NCBI GenBank assembly: GCA_002314555.1
Contig: DCGF01000007.1
Coordinates: 1-7,474 of the forward strand
From: Ruminococcaceae bacterium UBA1785
Lineage (GTDB): Bacteria > Bacillota > Clostridia > Oscillospirales > Acutalibacteraceae
Direction of reading: 5' to 3'
DNA: 7,474 bases
In this document: piece after piece, positions 6,535 to 7,474 of the stretch
Layout: each line of letters opens with the position of its first letter
How positions within the stretch are numbered: position 1 is the stretch's first letter
Program-made: the position numbers and the translations under genes
Notes under the pieces: generated by a model
The model's input: only the letters and a program-made list of their open reading frames with translations
The model's database searches: none
What the model was told of the DNA's origin: nothing

Positions 6535-6544
6535 ATGATAAAAT
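6515..6544 (+). promoter_or_regulatory. Predicted extended -10 promoter of the BMP lipoprotein gene
   Basis: TAAAAT (6539-6544, 5/6) is preceded by TGA (6536-6538), an extended -10. TTGCTA (6515-6520, 4/6) lies 18 bases upstream, inside the 3' arm of the pdp terminator. Transcription would start near 6551. A second arrangement, TTGTTC (6522-6527) with TATCTA (6544-6549), is possible but weaker. Confidence 0.5.
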
Positions 6545-6549
6545 ATCTA

Positions 6550-6570
6550 TAGCGTAAAAAAGAGACGCTA
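6550..6570. promoter_or_regulatory. Inverted repeat at the start of the BMP lipoprotein leader
   Basis: TAGCGT (6550-6555) and ACGCTA (6565-6570) are perfect inverted repeats around an A-rich nine-base loop. They sit at the predicted transcription start, so this could be a 5' mRNA hairpin that protects the transcript or an operator for a nucleoside- or purine-responsive repressor. No known riboswitch fold is recognisable in 6545-6600. Confidence 0.45.
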
Positions 6571-6600
6571 GGCTAATATTTATTTTGGAGGTAAAAATTG

Positions 6601-7474
6601 ATGAAAAGAATTATCGCGCTCGTACTTGCACTTGTTCTTGTTTTCTCATTCGCCGCTTGCGGTAAGACAGACAATGCTGCTAGTAAATCTGACTTAAGAG
6701 TAGCAATGATCACTGACTACGGTGACATTACTGACCAGTCTTTCAACCAGACAACTTATGAAGCTGCTAAAGCTTGGTGTGATGCTAACAGTGTTGACTT
6801 CACATACTACAAGCCAACAGGCGACACAACAGCAGCTCGTGTTGAGATGGTAGATAAGGCTGTAGCTGATGGTTACAATGTAATCGTTCTTCCAGGTTAT
6901 GCTTTTGCTGGTACACTCGTAGAGGCAGCTCCTAACTATCCTGACATCAAGTTCGTTGCTCTTGACGTATCTCTTGGCGACCTTCTTGGCGAAGCAGTTG
7001 GTGCTGACTATGACTACAACCCAGATAACTGGAACCTTGCTGATTATGTAGACCTTTCAAACGTTTACTGTGCTATTTACCAGGAAGAGCTCTGCGGTTA
7101 TATGGCTGGTTTCGCAGCTGTAAAACTCGGCTATGAGAAGCTCGGCTTCCTCGGCGGTATGGCAGTTCCTGCAGTTATCCGTTATGGTTACGGCTTCGTT
7201 CAGGGTGCAGACGCTGCTGCAGCTGAACTTGGTAAGACAGTTGACATTAAGTACGCTTATGGTAACCAGTTCTATGGTGATGCTGATATTACAGCTTACA
7301 TGGATACATGGTATTCAACAAATGGCGTTGAAGTTGTATTTGCATGTGGTGGTGGTATCTATACATCTGCAGCAGAAGCAGCAGCAAAAGTTGGTGGAAA
7401 GGTTGTTGGTGTTGACTCTGACCAGGCTCCGATCATCGATGCTTACGGCGAAGGCATGACAGTTACTTCAGCTA
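6601..7474 (+). CDS. BMP/PnrA-family nucleoside-binding lipoprotein of an ABC importer (3' partial)
   Basis: The first 291 codons of a substrate-binding protein that runs off the window; the family is usually about 350-380 residues, so some 60-90 are missing. Residues 1-19 are a lipoprotein signal peptide (MKRI, hydrophobic core, SFAA) before the lipidated Cys20; Phe at -3 of the lipobox is slightly unusual. The mature protein opens with RVAMITDYGDITDQSFNQ (33-50), then a VIVLPGYAFAGTLVEAAP strand-helix, VIRYGYGFVQGAD (192-204), VVFACGGGIYTS (245-256) and VVGVDSDQ (268-275), the standard order of the BMP domain. Known members (T. pallidum PnrA, Borrelia BmpA-type proteins) bind purine nucleosides. 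The segment between VALDVS and YQEELCGYMAG is long and rich in Asp, Asn and Tyr. GGAGG (6587-6591) precedes ATG 6601; TTG at 6598 is a possible but less likely start. ATPase and permease genes would be expected downstream. The exact nucleoside cannot be read from sequence. Confidence 0.93.
   Translation, partial: MKRIIALVLALVLVFSFAACGKTDNAASKSDLRVAMITDYGDITDQSFNQTTYEAAKAWCDANSVDFTYYKPTGDTTAARVEMVDKAVADGYNVIVLPGYAFAGTLVEAAPNYPDIKFVALDVSLGDLLGEAVGADYDYNPDNWNLADYVDLSNVYCAIYQEELCGYMAGFAAVKLGYEKLGFLGGMAVPAVIRYGYGFVQGADAAAAELGKTVDIKYAYGNQFYGDADITAYMDTWYSTNGVEVVFACGGGIYTSAAEAAAKVGGKVVGVDSDQAPIIDAYGEGMTVTSA

Noticed and set aside
6545..6600. Purine or other riboswitch in the BMP gene leader
   Set aside because: The leader is only about 50 bases and shows a single short stem without any recognisable aptamer core.
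7133..7459. Second plus-strand open frame inside the BMP gene (also 4619-4858 inside putP)
   Set aside because: Out-of-frame shadows of strongly conserved proteins; the translations show no family motifs.

Overview
The window is 7.5 kb of compact, single-strand chromosomal DNA from a low-GC Gram-positive bacterium. A clostridial source, plausibly Lachnospiraceae, is the best guess. It rests on strong AGGAGG-type ribosome sites, intrinsic terminators with U-tracts, a DUF4364 gene next to an mreB-type gene, a Bacillus-type pyrimidine-nucleoside phosphorylase and a BMP-family lipoprotein. The genus cannot be fixed from the sequence alone. All genes lie on the plus strand. I see no tRNA, rRNA, CRISPR array, insertion sequence or phage gene.

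Layout: (1) 1-928 holds the 3' end of a RecD2-like helicase gene and, one base later, a comF-family gene. (2) 921-3256 is a transcription unit with its own promoter and a 24-base palindrome in its leader: an MreB-family actin homologue, a DUF4364 winged-helix-like protein and a TetR/AcrR regulator, closed by a strong 13-bp-stem terminator. (3) 3257-5057 is a single-gene unit for the Na+/proline symporter PutP, with a repeat-rich AT-rich upstream region and a terminator. (4) 5049-6534 is pdp, pyrimidine-nucleoside phosphorylase, whose promoter overlaps the putP terminator tail, followed by an AT-rich tail and a terminator. (5) 6515-7474 is the promoter, leader hairpin and first 291 codons of a BMP/PnrA-type nucleoside-binding lipoprotein that runs off the window.

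Functionally there are three themes: DNA handling (recD2 end, comF), cell shape or cytoskeleton with two putative regulators (mreB, DUF4364, tetR), and nutrient uptake and salvage (proline import by PutP; nucleoside capture by the BMP lipoprotein, with intracellular phosphorolysis by Pdp). The last two genes fit one salvage route although each has its own promoter and terminator.

I found no clear evidence of a wholly new system. The points most worth a second look are the mreB/DUF4364/TetR cluster without mreC or mreD, the palindrome directly in front of the mreB ribosome site, and the way terminators and the next gene's promoter are superimposed. Several genes have in-frame upstream start codons that I rejected because they fall inside ribosome sites, promoters or the previous gene.
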